A stretch of DNA of 64,000 nucleotides, taken from the NCBI GenBank assembly GCA_003140235.1, contig PLJN01000037.1, forward strand, positions 1 through 64,000, written 5' to 3'. The stretch's first letter is position 1; every line of letters starts with the position of its first letter. The translations under genes and the position numbers were made by a program. Below, piece after piece: positions 1 to 8,409 of the stretch. The stretch is from Acidobacteriaceae bacterium. GTDB lineage: Bacteria; Acidobacteriota; Terriglobia; Terriglobales; Acidobacteriaceae. The notes below the pieces were generated by a model, which had not been told where the DNA came from, did not search any database, and worked only from the letters and a program-made list of their open reading frames with translations.

Positions 1-185
1 CCCATCGCCCGCTCCATAACTCCTGATGATTCGATTGCCCTTCTGCCTGGAAGTTGCTGAAAATCGCCCCATAAATCGAGGGTTTTGTTCCAAGGATGTT
101 CCAAAGCCCTTGCATTTGTTCTAAAACTTATCTGCAAAGTGTGGGCAAGCTCCGGGCGGGACCGCACCCAACTATCAGAAATAGG

Positions 186-1049
186 TTACGCGAGAGCCTT
201 GCCGTACAGTGCCAGCAGACGGCTCCATGCCTTCTCGGCGTTCGGCTCGCTGTAGACGCCCGAATCCGGCGGACACCAGCCGTGCATGGCCGCGTACACT
301 TCGACTTCCGCGGACAGCCCCGCCTTGTCGAAGGTTTCTTTCATCACGGTCTTTTCGGTGGGGGCTTGCATATCGTCATTTTGCGCAATAGCGACCAGGA
401 ACTGCGCCTTGGTCATCGCGGCCTGAAGATGCGGACTGTCCGGATTAGCGGTCACCAACCCGTTGCCGCCATGGAAGGACGCCACGGCTCCGACGCGGTC
501 CGGCACGGCATAAGCGGTACGAAAGGCCATCGCGCCTCCCATGCAATAACCCTGCGTCCCGATCTTGCGATTCTTGGCAACCGAGGGCTGCTGGTCTAGC
601 CATCCGATGAATGCTTTCGCGTCCGTCACGTGCGTGGTCGCATTCAGACTTTGTGCGAGCGGCAGTAACTGCGGGATCGGAGTCGCCGCGCCCTGAGCCG
701 AGGTCGGAGCCTTCTGGGTTCGATAGAACGGATTCACCACCAGCACCGAGTAGCCCGATTCGGCCAGGCGCTTGCCCATCTGACGGAACGCCGGCCGCAG
801 CCCGAAGATGTCCGGCCAGACCAGAACGCCCGGACCTGTGCCGCTCACCGGATGCACGAAGTAGCAGTCTGCGGTGCCGTCCGGCGTTGTAATGTTCACG
901 TCCGATTCGGCCACTGGCGCCGCGTTGGCGACTCGCGGCAGCAGCATGGCGACGCCCGCTCCCAACAGGACGCCGAATTGCTTCCGTGTCACCAAACCGA
1001 GTGCTTCGTAATCTCGCCGGTCTTTATCAAAATGATCCTGATCGCACAT
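186..1049 (-). CDS. Exported dienelactone hydrolase family protein
   Basis: 287 residues with the alpha/beta-hydrolase fold of dienelactone hydrolases. The nucleophile is Cys169 in GYCMGG, with acid residues at Asp225/226 and His256 in MHGW, which is the Cys-Asp-His triad of the family. The N-terminus (residues about 21-44) has TRK followed by a hydrophobic stretch ending in ANA, so export is likely, although the pair of arginines is not a clean Tat motif. The family hydrolyses small lactones or esters; the real substrate is unknown. It diverges from the + strand aminopeptidase next to it. A second, cytoplasmic member lies at 44.5 kb. Confidence 0.85.
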   Translation of the reverse strand: MCDQDHFDKDRRDYEALGLVTRKQFGVLLGAGVAMLLPRVANAAPVAESDVNITTPDGTADCYFVHPVSGTGPGVLVWPDIFGLRPAFRQMGKRLAESGYSVLVVNPFYRTQKAPTSAQGAATPIPQLLPLAQSLNATTHVTDAKAFIGWLDQQPSVAKNRKIGTQGYCMGGAMAFRTAYAVPDRVGAVASFHGGNGLVTANPDSPHLQAAMTKAQFLVAIAQNDDMQAPTEKTVMKETFDKAGLSAEVEVYAAMHGWCPPDSGVYSEPNAEKAWSRLLALYGKALA

Positions 1050-1388
1050 ACACCCTCCTCATCGCCATCTGGCCGCTTCCTGGAACCAAAGGCGTATCGC
1101 GATATTATACCCGCTTGTGCGCTGGTCCTACCTGGGCCAATCAAGGATTGCTCCGTTGGGCCCTTTGCGCACGCCATTCCCTATGTCCATGATTTGCAGT
1201 GGGCCTTGCGGCGTGTTCAGGCAGAGGAAGTACCTGGACATATCATGGCCGGGCCGACCGCCAGTGGCCGCGGCGGCAGCCACTGCTTGAGCACCGGCGA
1301 CGGGAGCACTATCACCAGCCTGAACCCCCACGCCCCCAGACAAACAGCTATACTGCCCACGATGCCCAACGCCCTGCCCATATCGATC

Positions 1389-2345
1389 ATGAAGGATTCC
1401 GTCACCTGGCTCTACCCTCCCATCGAGCCTTACAACACGGGCCGGCTCCGGGTCTCACCGGTCCACGAGATCTACTTCGAGGAAAGCGGCAACCCCTCTG
1501 GCAAAGCGGTGATTTTTCTGCACGGTGGTCCCGGCGGCGGCTCCGAGCCCAAACAGCGCCGCTTCTTCCACCCCAAAAAATACCGCATCGTGAATTTCGA
1601 CCAGCGCGGCTGCGGCAAGAGCACGCCCTACGCGTCTCTCGAAGCGAACACCACCTGGGACCTCGTCGCCGATATCGAGAAAATCCGCGAGCACCTCGGC
1701 ATTGAGCGCTGGCAGGTGTTTGGCGGATCCTGGGGTTCCACCCTGGCCCTCGCCTATTCCCAAACTCATCCCGATCGCGTCACAGAACTCGTCCTGCGCG
1801 GCATCTTCCTCCTGCGCAAGCAGGAAATCGACTGGTTCTACCAACGCGGTGCTTCGGTCCTCTATCCGGATGCCTGGGAGCCATACCTCAACCACATCCC
1901 CGAAGCAGAGCGCCACGATTTGCTCTCCGCCTACTGCAGCCGTCTTACCAGCGATGACCCGGCCGTGCGGCTCGCGGCTGCGAAGATCTGGAGCGGATGG
2001 GAAGGCGCCACCTCTAAGCTCCTGCCCGATCCCGCCTTCGCCAGCCACTATGAAGAGGATGAGTTCGCCCTCGCCTTCGCACGCATTGAGGCCCACTACT
2101 TCGTCAACAAAGGTTTCTTCGAAAGCGACGACCAATTGTTGTGCAACGCCTCACGCATCCGCCGCATCCCCGGGGTCATCGTGCAGGGCCGTTACGATGT
2201 CGTCTGCCCCATGGAAAGCGCGTGGGCGCTCCACCGTGCGTGGCCCGAAGCCGACCTCATCATCACCCCCGACAGCGGCCACAGCGCTTTCGACCCGCCG
2301 AACAGTCGCGCCCTGGTGGCAGCGACGGATAAATTCGCCGGCTAG
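1389..2345 (+). CDS. pip: Proline iminopeptidase
   Basis: Cytoplasmic alpha/beta-hydrolase peptidase that removes N-terminal proline. The 318-residue product matches the usual family length. Visible are the oxyanion motif HGGPGGG (about residues 45-51), the nucleophile elbow GGSWGS with Ser114, Asp270 in GRYDVV and His298 in DSGHSAF. The reading frame stays open far upstream, but the ATG at 1389 places the LYPPIEPY segment where family members begin; ATG 1362 is the alternative. No good Shine-Dalgarno sequence is visible. It is divergent from the hydrolase at 186-1049. Confidence 0.88.
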   Translation: MKDSVTWLYPPIEPYNTGRLRVSPVHEIYFEESGNPSGKAVIFLHGGPGGGSEPKQRRFFHPKKYRIVNFDQRGCGKSTPYASLEANTTWDLVADIEKIREHLGIERWQVFGGSWGSTLALAYSQTHPDRVTELVLRGIFLLRKQEIDWFYQRGASVLYPDAWEPYLNHIPEAERHDLLSAYCSRLTSDDPAVRLAAAKIWSGWEGATSKLLPDPAFASHYEEDEFALAFARIEAHYFVNKGFFESDDQLLCNASRIRRIPGVIVQGRYDVVCPMESAWALHRAWPEADLIITPDSGHSAFDPPNSRALVAATDKFAG

Positions 2346-2356
2346 CGTCTCTGCCA

Positions 2357-2557
2357 TCGACATACAGCCCATCAGCGAAAAGACATTATTCTAGTGCGCT
2401 CCGTCCCGCTTTGCGGACCGCTTTGCGGGACTGCGCGTAAGCGGCGGCAGTAAGGAGTCAGGGCCTTCTTTCTCTTTCCCAGCCGTCCCGCGCTTGCGGG
2501 GCTGGAGCACCGTTGATTCTTGGAAACGTCTCGTCTGTCCATGTTCCTGTCTGCCCT
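2357..2557 (+). repeat. Intergenic modular repeat, copy R1
   Basis: This is most of the 320-bp gap after pip. It begins GACATACAGCCCATCAGCG, continues AGTGCGCTCCG, a GC-rich hairpin, CGGCGGCAGTAAGGAGTCAGG, CTTCTTTCTCTTTCCCAGC, a second hairpin (CCCGCGCTTGCGGGG) and GGAAACGTCTCGTCTG. The same ordered blocks recur at 4431-4591 plus 6097-6180, partially at 10015-10135, at 52001-52175, and inverted at 4281-4410. No protein reading frame fits it. Confidence 0.8.
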
Positions 2558-2667
2558 GGTTACCAAAACCTACAGCTGGGGCACCGTCTATCGAACACGT
2601 CGAAGGGAAGCAGCGTTTCTTTTCGTTCTATGGATTGCTTGTGTTCTAGCCACTTGAGGAGGTTTCA

Positions 2668-2961
2668 GTGTCACCCAAATCAACGAAGAACGCAGAGGAT
2701 GCTGGAAATGGAGAACTAACCCCACAGGAAGCGCAAGACATTGTTGTCACTAATACTCCCCGTCCGAACAAATTCTCTGGCCCGGATCAACTCCTGAAAG
2801 ACCTCGGAATCTTGGGAGATGCCGAGGTCACCGCTCACAAAGCGGGGATCGTCGCCGATGTGGCGAAGAAAGGTTTGACCATTGATGAAAACGATATTCA
2901 ATCTGGCCCGGGCATCGACGTCGCGACTTGTCGAGACTCGGTCTTGGACAACGCGAATTAG
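2668..2961 (+). CDS. Small protein of unknown function
   Basis: 97 residues from a GTG start preceded by TTGAGGAGGTTTCA, a strong Shine-Dalgarno sequence at good spacing. No family is recognised. The product is polar, with no signal peptide or membrane segment. Its 3' end overlaps the start of the following larger reading frame by about 77 bp in another frame, so the two may be translationally coupled. The alternative is that the two are parts of one gene split by a frameshift, but the downstream frame has its own signal-like sequence. Confidence 0.5.
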   Translation: MSPKSTKNAEDAGNGELTPQEAQDIVVTNTPRPNKFSGPDQLLKDLGILGDAEVTAHKAGIVADVAKKGLTIDENDIQSGPGIDVATCRDSVLDNAN

Positions 2962-4261
2962 CTGCCTTTGGCTGACAATCATCTTTTCCGCCTTGATTGC
3001 GAACAGCCAAGATAATGAATTCGGATTACGAACCGCTCTCGGCAGCGTTCCAGTCCAGAGTGGAACCGTTATCGTACGAGTTTCTACAAAGGGCGATGCT
3101 CCCTCCACAGTCACGGACGCGAATAGCTGGACCGTCCAGATGGCGGAAGCGAGTGGACAAAAGCGCTCAATGAGTGCGCACCCAGATGAAGCCAAGTTCG
3201 ATCGATTTGATCCCGCAACAAAACGCGGTACGGACATCGTCACACTTAGAGTGCCCGTTGAGCGGTTCAACGGCCTGACTCTGGAAGGAGCGTCGTGGAA
3301 CGTTCTCTTCTCAGACGGCAGATACTTGTTGACCGCTTCACAAGCTGATCAGCAGTCTGGCCTGGCAGCGGCGAAATCAAGGGACGATGCTGATTTGTAT
3401 GGAGCGTTTAGCTTTCTTACCGGCGTTGGAACCCACCCAATCTGGATGGTGGATGTGAAGGGAGGATATTCGGAAAGAACGGATAAACTTCCCCTTTTCC
3501 GCAACTTGTTTCCACTTCCGACCATGCGAACCGGCGTTTTCGCGGACGTGCAGATAAATACTGATACGAATGCTCCCGCGGACCGAACTACAATAGATCC
3601 TGATTCCATTCGGGCGTTCTGGAAGATCTTCGGGAACAACCGCATTGGGCACAGGTTTTATTCCCTCGCCTGGGAGATTCAACCGGCAGGCGGCGAATTC
3701 AACCGGTCTAATCCATCAAGTAATTTCATCGCGGGTGGTAAGGTTCAGATGATTACGCTTCCATTCGGCGACCTGCCAATTGACCTTAATCCGATCGTTG
3801 GTTTTGAGACCGGAAAGAATCTCAACAAGCCATCCACACTTTTTAATAACCCAGTAAATCTGAGTAAGTATGACGGAATCGCTCGTCTACTGGCTGGAGC
3901 GGATGCGGACTACTACATATTCCGACGGCCCATTAAGGATGCTAGCGATCCCTATCTGTTTTCATTTAGCGGCTCATGGGTGGCGCGGGTCCCATTTCTT
4001 CCGGAGCCGTTTACGCGATCAACTTTGGTCACGGACAGCACCGGGAAAACCTCGCGCCAAAACCTGGTGGCAGTGCGAGCCAATACTCGGCACAATGTCA
4101 CCGCCGAGTTTAACTGGAACGCGACCAAGCTGCTCGGCTTTCAGGTTGGATACAAGTATGGGTCGCTCCCGCCCCTGTTTGAGTTTGTGGATCACCAAAT
4201 CACGGTAGGCCTTGTTTTCAAAGCGAAGTTTACAAAGTTTCACACCAGTCCGGGATCCTAG
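2885..4261 (+). CDS. Exported protein of unknown function, possible outer-membrane beta-barrel
   Basis: 458 residues. An unusually long basic N-region (about 26 residues) precedes a hydrophobic stretch, CLWLTIIFSALIANS, that looks like a signal peptide. The mature part is rich in short alternating hydrophobic/polar strands (for example VGYKYG, HNVTAEFNWNATK, HQITVGLVFKAKF) and ends in a strand terminating near Phe, which suggests an outer-membrane or surface protein. No family is recognised. ATG 2885 follows AAAGG in AGAAAGGTTTG; TTG 2882 is one codon upstream. It follows the 97-residue gene with overlap. Confidence 0.6.
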   Translation: MKTIFNLARASTSRLVETRSWTTRISCLWLTIIFSALIANSQDNEFGLRTALGSVPVQSGTVIVRVSTKGDAPSTVTDANSWTVQMAEASGQKRSMSAHPDEAKFDRFDPATKRGTDIVTLRVPVERFNGLTLEGASWNVLFSDGRYLLTASQADQQSGLAAAKSRDDADLYGAFSFLTGVGTHPIWMVDVKGGYSERTDKLPLFRNLFPLPTMRTGVFADVQINTDTNAPADRTTIDPDSIRAFWKIFGNNRIGHRFYSLAWEIQPAGGEFNRSNPSSNFIAGGKVQMITLPFGDLPIDLNPIVGFETGKNLNKPSTLFNNPVNLSKYDGIARLLAGADADYYIFRRPIKDASDPYLFSFSGSWVARVPFLPEPFTRSTLVTDSTGKTSRQNLVAVRANTRHNVTAEFNWNATKLLGFQVGYKYGSLPPLFEFVDHQITVGLVFKAKFTKFHTSPGS

Positions 4262-4280
4262 GGGCGCGTCGCTCCCGGCT

Positions 4281-4410
4281 CTTAGTTGCCCAGCACGTCC
4301 CGCTACGGCGCGCAGGATGCGCGACGGAGCGGGTAAGTGCTGGGAACGCAAAAAAACATTTCCGCTCTGCCGAAGGCTGGCTCGGAGTCCGAAGGCGGAG
4401 CGCCCTAAAA
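4281..4410 (-). repeat. Intergenic modular repeat, inverted copy
   Basis: Read on the - strand this stretch starts CATCTTTTTAGGGCGCTCCG and later has GCGTTCCCAGCACTTACCCG, the same ordered blocks as R1 but inverted. It includes a hairpin whose arms are CCCAGCAC and GTGCTGGG. It sits head to head with the + strand copy starting at 4431. Confidence 0.6.
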
Positions 4411-4430
4411 AGATGCTTTCCGCAGCCGGC

Positions 4431-4591
4431 GACATACAGCCCATTAGCGAAAAGGCATTATTCTAGTGTGCTCCGGTTGCGCCTGCGCGCAGGCCGGCGG
4501 CAGCGAGGAGTCAGGACCTTCCTTCTCTTTCCCAGCACTTAGCAATTCCGTCGCGCTGTTGCGCGACCGAATCGCACGTGCTGGGCTACTG
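4431..4591 (+). repeat. Intergenic modular repeat, copy R2 (left part, split by the IS)
   Basis: Begins CGACATACAGCCCATTAGCG and follows R1 nearly base for base through GTGTGCTCCGG and GAGTCAGGACCTTCCTTCTC. It is cut by the IS4-family element and resumes at 6097 with GTCGTCCCGCGCTTGCGGGA and GGGAACGTCTCGTCTGG to about 6180. Confidence 0.75.
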
Positions 4592-6088
4592 CCAATACGG
4601 TTCACTTAAGAACCTCCAAGGCGGCAGCGACATCAAGCGGGCGCAGTTTGCGGGTTCGGCTGTTGCGGATGGCATAACGGCTCATTTTTCGTTTGACCCC
4701 GCGTGGCGTACGGCGACCGAGGCTGCGTTTGACCTTTTCCTGGAGGATTTCCCGCAAGATGGCTTGATGGTAAGCGGCGCGTTCCTCCACAGGGGGAAAT
4801 AACAAACAACGGGAGGTGCCGTTTCAGAACTCGGACCGCATGCACAAACGAGAGTTCATCGGGATCCCGGTCCGCGCTGATGGCCGCTTCATGCATGAAA
4901 GACCGAACGGCAAAATGGAGCATGAGAAACCCATAGAACTCCTGTCGCACTAAGTCCGGCGTTTGACTGCGCAGTACCACCTGCGGGCCACGCAAATGCA
5001 CCTTAAACTCGTCCAAGGCGTTTTCGATTTCCCAGCGCTCATGGTACAAAACAGCCAGTTCGCGAGCCGGAGCTTTCTGTGGATCGAGAATGGTAGTCAC
5101 CAGGCGATACCACGGTTCCGGAGACCGTTTTCCCCGAAGGCGATATTCGATGATCCGCACGGCTATGCGGCGCGATGGATCCTCAGGATGGCGCAGACGG
5201 TCACGACGATTGGGATAAATGTAGCTGAGATAGGACCCATCCGCGAAGCGCTGCGCACAAGCAAACTTCATGCTCCGTTTACCGCGCCACAGCAGATCGG
5301 CTCCGGTTGCTGCCGCCCGCTTCCACAGCGGTCCTCCGGTGAACAGCCGGTCCGCCAAACACAACATTCCTGGTTGCAACTGAGGAATCACTTGCTCGGC
5401 CAGATGTAGCTCACCGCAAGTACAGCTCCCCAGCTGCGAAGCAAACAGCACGTGGGTCCCATTCTCCAATAGAGCCACAAACCGCAATTGCGGGTAAGCA
5501 CTGGCGCCTCGCGACGCAGGAGGGCGTCCGAAAACCCTCGCGTTCTCTTCACTGTCAGCAATATCCAGCGTGCTGCCGTCCAGACTGACCACGCGCCAGT
5601 CTCGGTACCAGGCTCCTTGCGTATGCTTTTCCCCAATCGGTCGCACCACTTCATCGTGGATGGCCTTCATCACTTCCCAGCCCAGCCTTTGCCGCGCTTG
5701 CGTGATGCCCGATTTTCCGGCCACCTGGTACTCCTTCTCGCTCCCCAGCAGCCAGTGCACTCCGGTCAGCAAACAGCGCAACACTTCCCGGCAACTCGCT
5801 TCCATCCAAAGGCCCAACCCCATGACGTAATAGACCATCAGATGTGCTGGCAACTCCCGTTCTCGTTGGCTGGCCTTGCCCATCTGCTGGAGAACCTCCT
5901 TCACCCTGGCTGTCGGATACCTCTTCGCCAGGATTCCCATCGCCAGTTCGTCCGTGATTCGGTTTCCGTTCGGCAGCTGTCTGGATTGACCCAACATAGA
6001 AGTCCCTCCTCCTGCTCACATTAAGCCCAATCACCCGCTTTAACTCTTACCTAGTAAGGTTCATCTCGCCTTAAGTGAACCGTATTGG
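4592..6088 (-). mobile_element. Complete IS4-family insertion sequence
   Basis: 1,497 bp bounded by perfect 19-bp terminal inverted repeats: CCAATACGGTTCACTTAAG at 4592-4610 and its reverse complement at 6070-6088. It is flanked on both sides by the direct repeat GGCTACTG (4584-4591 and 6089-6096), an 8-bp target duplication. It carries one transposase gene on the - strand. The perfect ends, intact gene and identical target duplications indicate a recent, potentially active insertion. Confidence 0.93.
4633..5997 (-). CDS. IS4-family DDE transposase
   Basis: 454 residues with the IS4 catalytic pattern: Asp140 in SLDGSTLD, Asp216 in CLADRLF, and the YREK signature Tyr318-x2-Arg321-x3-Glu325-x6-Lys332 in YHERWEIENALDEFK. 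It catalyses cut-and-paste transposition of the surrounding element. The gene is intact, starts about 90 bp inside the right terminal repeat and stops about 20 bp from the left one. The C-terminal 50 residues are proline/glutamine-rich and probably not catalytic. Confidence 0.93.
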   Translation of the reverse strand: MLGQSRQLPNGNRITDELAMGILAKRYPTARVKEVLQQMGKASQRERELPAHLMVYYVMGLGLWMEASCREVLRCLLTGVHWLLGSEKEYQVAGKSGITQARQRLGWEVMKAIHDEVVRPIGEKHTQGAWYRDWRVVSLDGSTLDIADSEENARVFGRPPASRGASAYPQLRFVALLENGTHVLFASQLGSCTCGELHLAEQVIPQLQPGMLCLADRLFTGGPLWKRAAATGADLLWRGKRSMKFACAQRFADGSYLSYIYPNRRDRLRHPEDPSRRIAVRIIEYRLRGKRSPEPWYRLVTTILDPQKAPARELAVLYHERWEIENALDEFKVHLRGPQVVLRSQTPDLVRQEFYGFLMLHFAVRSFMHEAAISADRDPDELSFVHAVRVLKRHLPLFVISPCGGTRRLPSSHLAGNPPGKGQTQPRSPYATRGQTKNEPLCHPQQPNPQTAPA

Positions 6089-6096
6089 GGCTACTG

Positions 6097-6180
6097 CCAG
6101 TCGTCCCGCGCTTGCGGGACTGGAGTATCGTTGGTCCTTGGGAACGTCTCGTCTGGTTCCGGTTCCCTGTCGTCACCCAA
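6097..6180 (+). repeat. Intergenic modular repeat, copy R2 (right part)
   Basis: Continuation of the copy interrupted by the IS: CCCGCGCTTGCGGGA hairpin, then GGGAACGTCTCGTCTGG, which matches R1 positions about 2485-2537. Confidence 0.7.
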
Positions 6181-6334
6181 CAACAACTAATTCAGTCTCG
6201 GCTTTCCATCATTTTGCAAATGTGAACGTCTCGTATGCATTCATTCCGCTTTTTGACTCTTCCCCTTCTGTTCGCCTATAGTTATGTACAGGAGTTCCCG
6301 ACGGAATCGCGCGGGCGATGACGCGTAAAAGGCG

Positions 6335-7786
6335 ATGGAAACAACGAAATTAGGACGAAACGATCCATGCAGTTGCGGGAGTGGTTTGAAATTTAAGAAG
6401 TGTTGTTTGCCAGGAAGCAGACCCATTGAGGAAAGGATATTGGCGTCAAAAGATTCGCCAGTGTTGACCAGCCTGCAAGAAGCCCCGCCAGAGGTTAGGG
6501 CGAAAGCCATGCGTGTTTTTGAAGAAAAAGAGCGCAAAGAGCAGCTGCGTACAGCCCGCTTTGGCCAAATAAGGCCACAGATATCCCTGACCTCGCAAGG
6601 CCAACGATTGGTCGCGGTTCGCAGTAGAATCTACTATTCGGATAAATGGAAGTTCTTTCCTGATTTCCTGCGTGACTATGTGCCGCAAGTCTTCGGCCTT
6701 GAATGGTGCAAGGCGGAAGCGGCAAAACCAGAAACGGAGCGACATCCGATTATTAGCTGGCGGGCGGTGGGCGCTGCCTACATGAATGCACAACCGGCCC
6801 AGCCGGACGGCAGCCGGGTTGCGCTTCCCTCTGGAGCCTTGGCGGCGTATACATGTTTTGCATATGACCTATATGTGGTGGACGACAATGGCGGCCTTGA
6901 CGCTACACTCTTGGAAAGACTAAAGAATCCAGAGCAGTTCCAGGGCGCACGGCACGAGCTTTTTGCCGAGGCAACTTGCTATCGAGCAGGCTTTACTGTG
7001 CAACACGAAAACGAAAGAGACGTGAGCACTCGCCATGCGGAATTTACTGCAAAACACACTGCAACGGGACAACTTCTATCAGTAGAAGCGAAAAGTAGAC
7101 ACCGCGAAGGCGTGTTAGGTCGGCCGGGGCAAGTAGCAGAAAGGCCATCGTTCACTTTCGCACGTTTAATCAATGATGCTGTGGCCAAGAAGCCATGCCA
7201 GCCGCTTGTTATTTTCTTAGACACCAATCTGCCACACAAATGGGCCGAAAGAGTGCTCACCCGTCAAGCGGGAAATACGCTTTCGCGGCCAGTGAAGGTA
7301 CTATTGGACGAAGTAAACAAGGAGCACAACGGTACAGATCCGTACTGTATGCTTGTTTTTAGTAATCACCCTCATCACTACGCAGTCTACGATTTGGACC
7401 CGCATCAGCACTTGCTTTCCGTCTTAGCGCAAGATCCGAAAGCGAATGTCGTTGCTTTGCGAAGTCTCCACTTAGCTGCCATGTTGTACGGCAATGTTCC
7501 AATGGGATTTTCTATGGAAGAGGGAGACCCTCCGCCTCCTGCCGTTCCTGCGGCGTGGCCGAAGGTTCGATACGACCTCCAAGTTGAGGGAACCGAAGTT
7601 AGGGTTTTGCGGGAGGGAAAGGCCGTGTCCCAAGCGTTTTCAACGACCGACAGAGACCGTCCAAAAGCGCCCAGCAACCTGCACGAGTTTTTGGAAGACA
7701 TCGGCCTCTCTCGTGTTGATGCTCATGCAGTTTGTGCGGCGATTGAAGAGGGTAAGTCGGTCCAAAGCGTCTACGCGAACAAGTAA
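6335..7786 (+). CDS. SEC-C motif protein with a putative PD-(D/E)XK nuclease core
   Basis: 483 residues. The N-terminus is a SEC-C zinc motif, C12-x-C14...C23-C24 in NDPCSCGSGLKFKKCC. Residues about 205-255 read like a restriction-endonuclease-fold core: a helix with Glu209 (HELFAEATCYRAGF), a strand with Glu236 (HAEFTA) and the strand QLLSVEAK carrying Glu251-x-Lys253. The SEC-C part is certain; the nuclease call is inference from spacing and residue type. Glu replaces the usual Asp in the middle position. It is followed by two HEPN-like genes on the same strand and may act with them in RNA or DNA cleavage. Confidence 0.7.
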   Translation: METTKLGRNDPCSCGSGLKFKKCCLPGSRPIEERILASKDSPVLTSLQEAPPEVRAKAMRVFEEKERKEQLRTARFGQIRPQISLTSQGQRLVAVRSRIYYSDKWKFFPDFLRDYVPQVFGLEWCKAEAAKPETERHPIISWRAVGAAYMNAQPAQPDGSRVALPSGALAAYTCFAYDLYVVDDNGGLDATLLERLKNPEQFQGARHELFAEATCYRAGFTVQHENERDVSTRHAEFTAKHTATGQLLSVEAKSRHREGVLGRPGQVAERPSFTFARLINDAVAKKPCQPLVIFLDTNLPHKWAERVLTRQAGNTLSRPVKVLLDEVNKEHNGTDPYCMLVFSNHPHHYAVYDLDPHQHLLSVLAQDPKANVVALRSLHLAAMLYGNVPMGFSMEEGDPPPPAVPAAWPKVRYDLQVEGTEVRVLREGKAVSQAFSTTDRDRPKAPSNLHEFLEDIGLSRVDAHAVCAAIEEGKSVQSVYANK

Positions 7787-7855
7787 CTATGAAACAAGTC
7801 TCCCAAGACGCCTTTGGTGTCGTGAAACGGTGGGAGAGTGGCCCAAAAGGGAAAC

Positions 7856-8371
7856 ATGTCGCAACCGGACAAGTACGCTAAGAACGCCAAAGAATGGCGC
7901 AATTTCGCCAAGATCAATTACAAGGCCGCCGCCACATTGTTCGCATCAGGCAATCCATTTTTCATCTTAGTTGCCGCCACTCTGGGCCACCATGCGCTTG
8001 AAATGTATTTGAAAGCTGCGCTGATATGCTCCGGCATGATCGTTTTCAATCCCGCAAAAGTCGGATCCTTAGACCCCGGTCTAGGGATAAGCGCCAGCGA
8101 TTGCGCGTGGGATCATGCGCTGGCAGCGTTGGCCGAAACCCTAGCGGCAAAGCGCAAGGACTTTGACCTCAGTGCTCCGCTTGGACTTCCTGAATCTGAA
8201 GTGATTACGTTTCCAAAGACTCTGATTGAGGGACTGAAGCTCTTTGATCCATTCTTCTATGAGTTGCGCTATCCACAGGAACTGGCGAACATCGATGGAG
8301 TAAGCGAAGAAGACGGCATGGTCCTGGACAAGTTGGTCGCCTTGATAGAGCCATTCGCGAACCGCCAATAA
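7856..8371 (+). CDS. HEPN-domain-like protein
   Basis: About 171 residues (177 if the ATG at 7838 is used). The helical segment NYKAAATLFASGNPFF followed by GHHALEMYLKAAL is the characteristic first half of HEPN domains (helix, gap, then the A/H-x-x-E-x-x-L-K-A helix). A LRYPQ segment is present in the second half. The RNase motif R-x(4-6)-H is not visible, so this copy may be a non-catalytic, antitoxin-like or nucleotide-binding HEPN. It lies 70 bp after the SEC-C gene and 38 bp before another HEPN-like gene. Confidence 0.65.
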   Translation: MSQPDKYAKNAKEWRNFAKINYKAAATLFASGNPFFILVAATLGHHALEMYLKAALICSGMIVFNPAKVGSLDPGLGISASDCAWDHALAALAETLAAKRKDFDLSAPLGLPESEVITFPKTLIEGLKLFDPFFYELRYPQELANIDGVSEEDGMVLDKLVALIEPFANRQ

Positions 8372-8409
8372 CTAATGATAGAAAAAGCCGGAAACGGAGG
8401 AGAGCACCC

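Noticed and set aside
1455-2135. 226-codon open frame antisense to pip
   Set aside because: Shadow of the peptidase gene with low-complexity acidic sequence.
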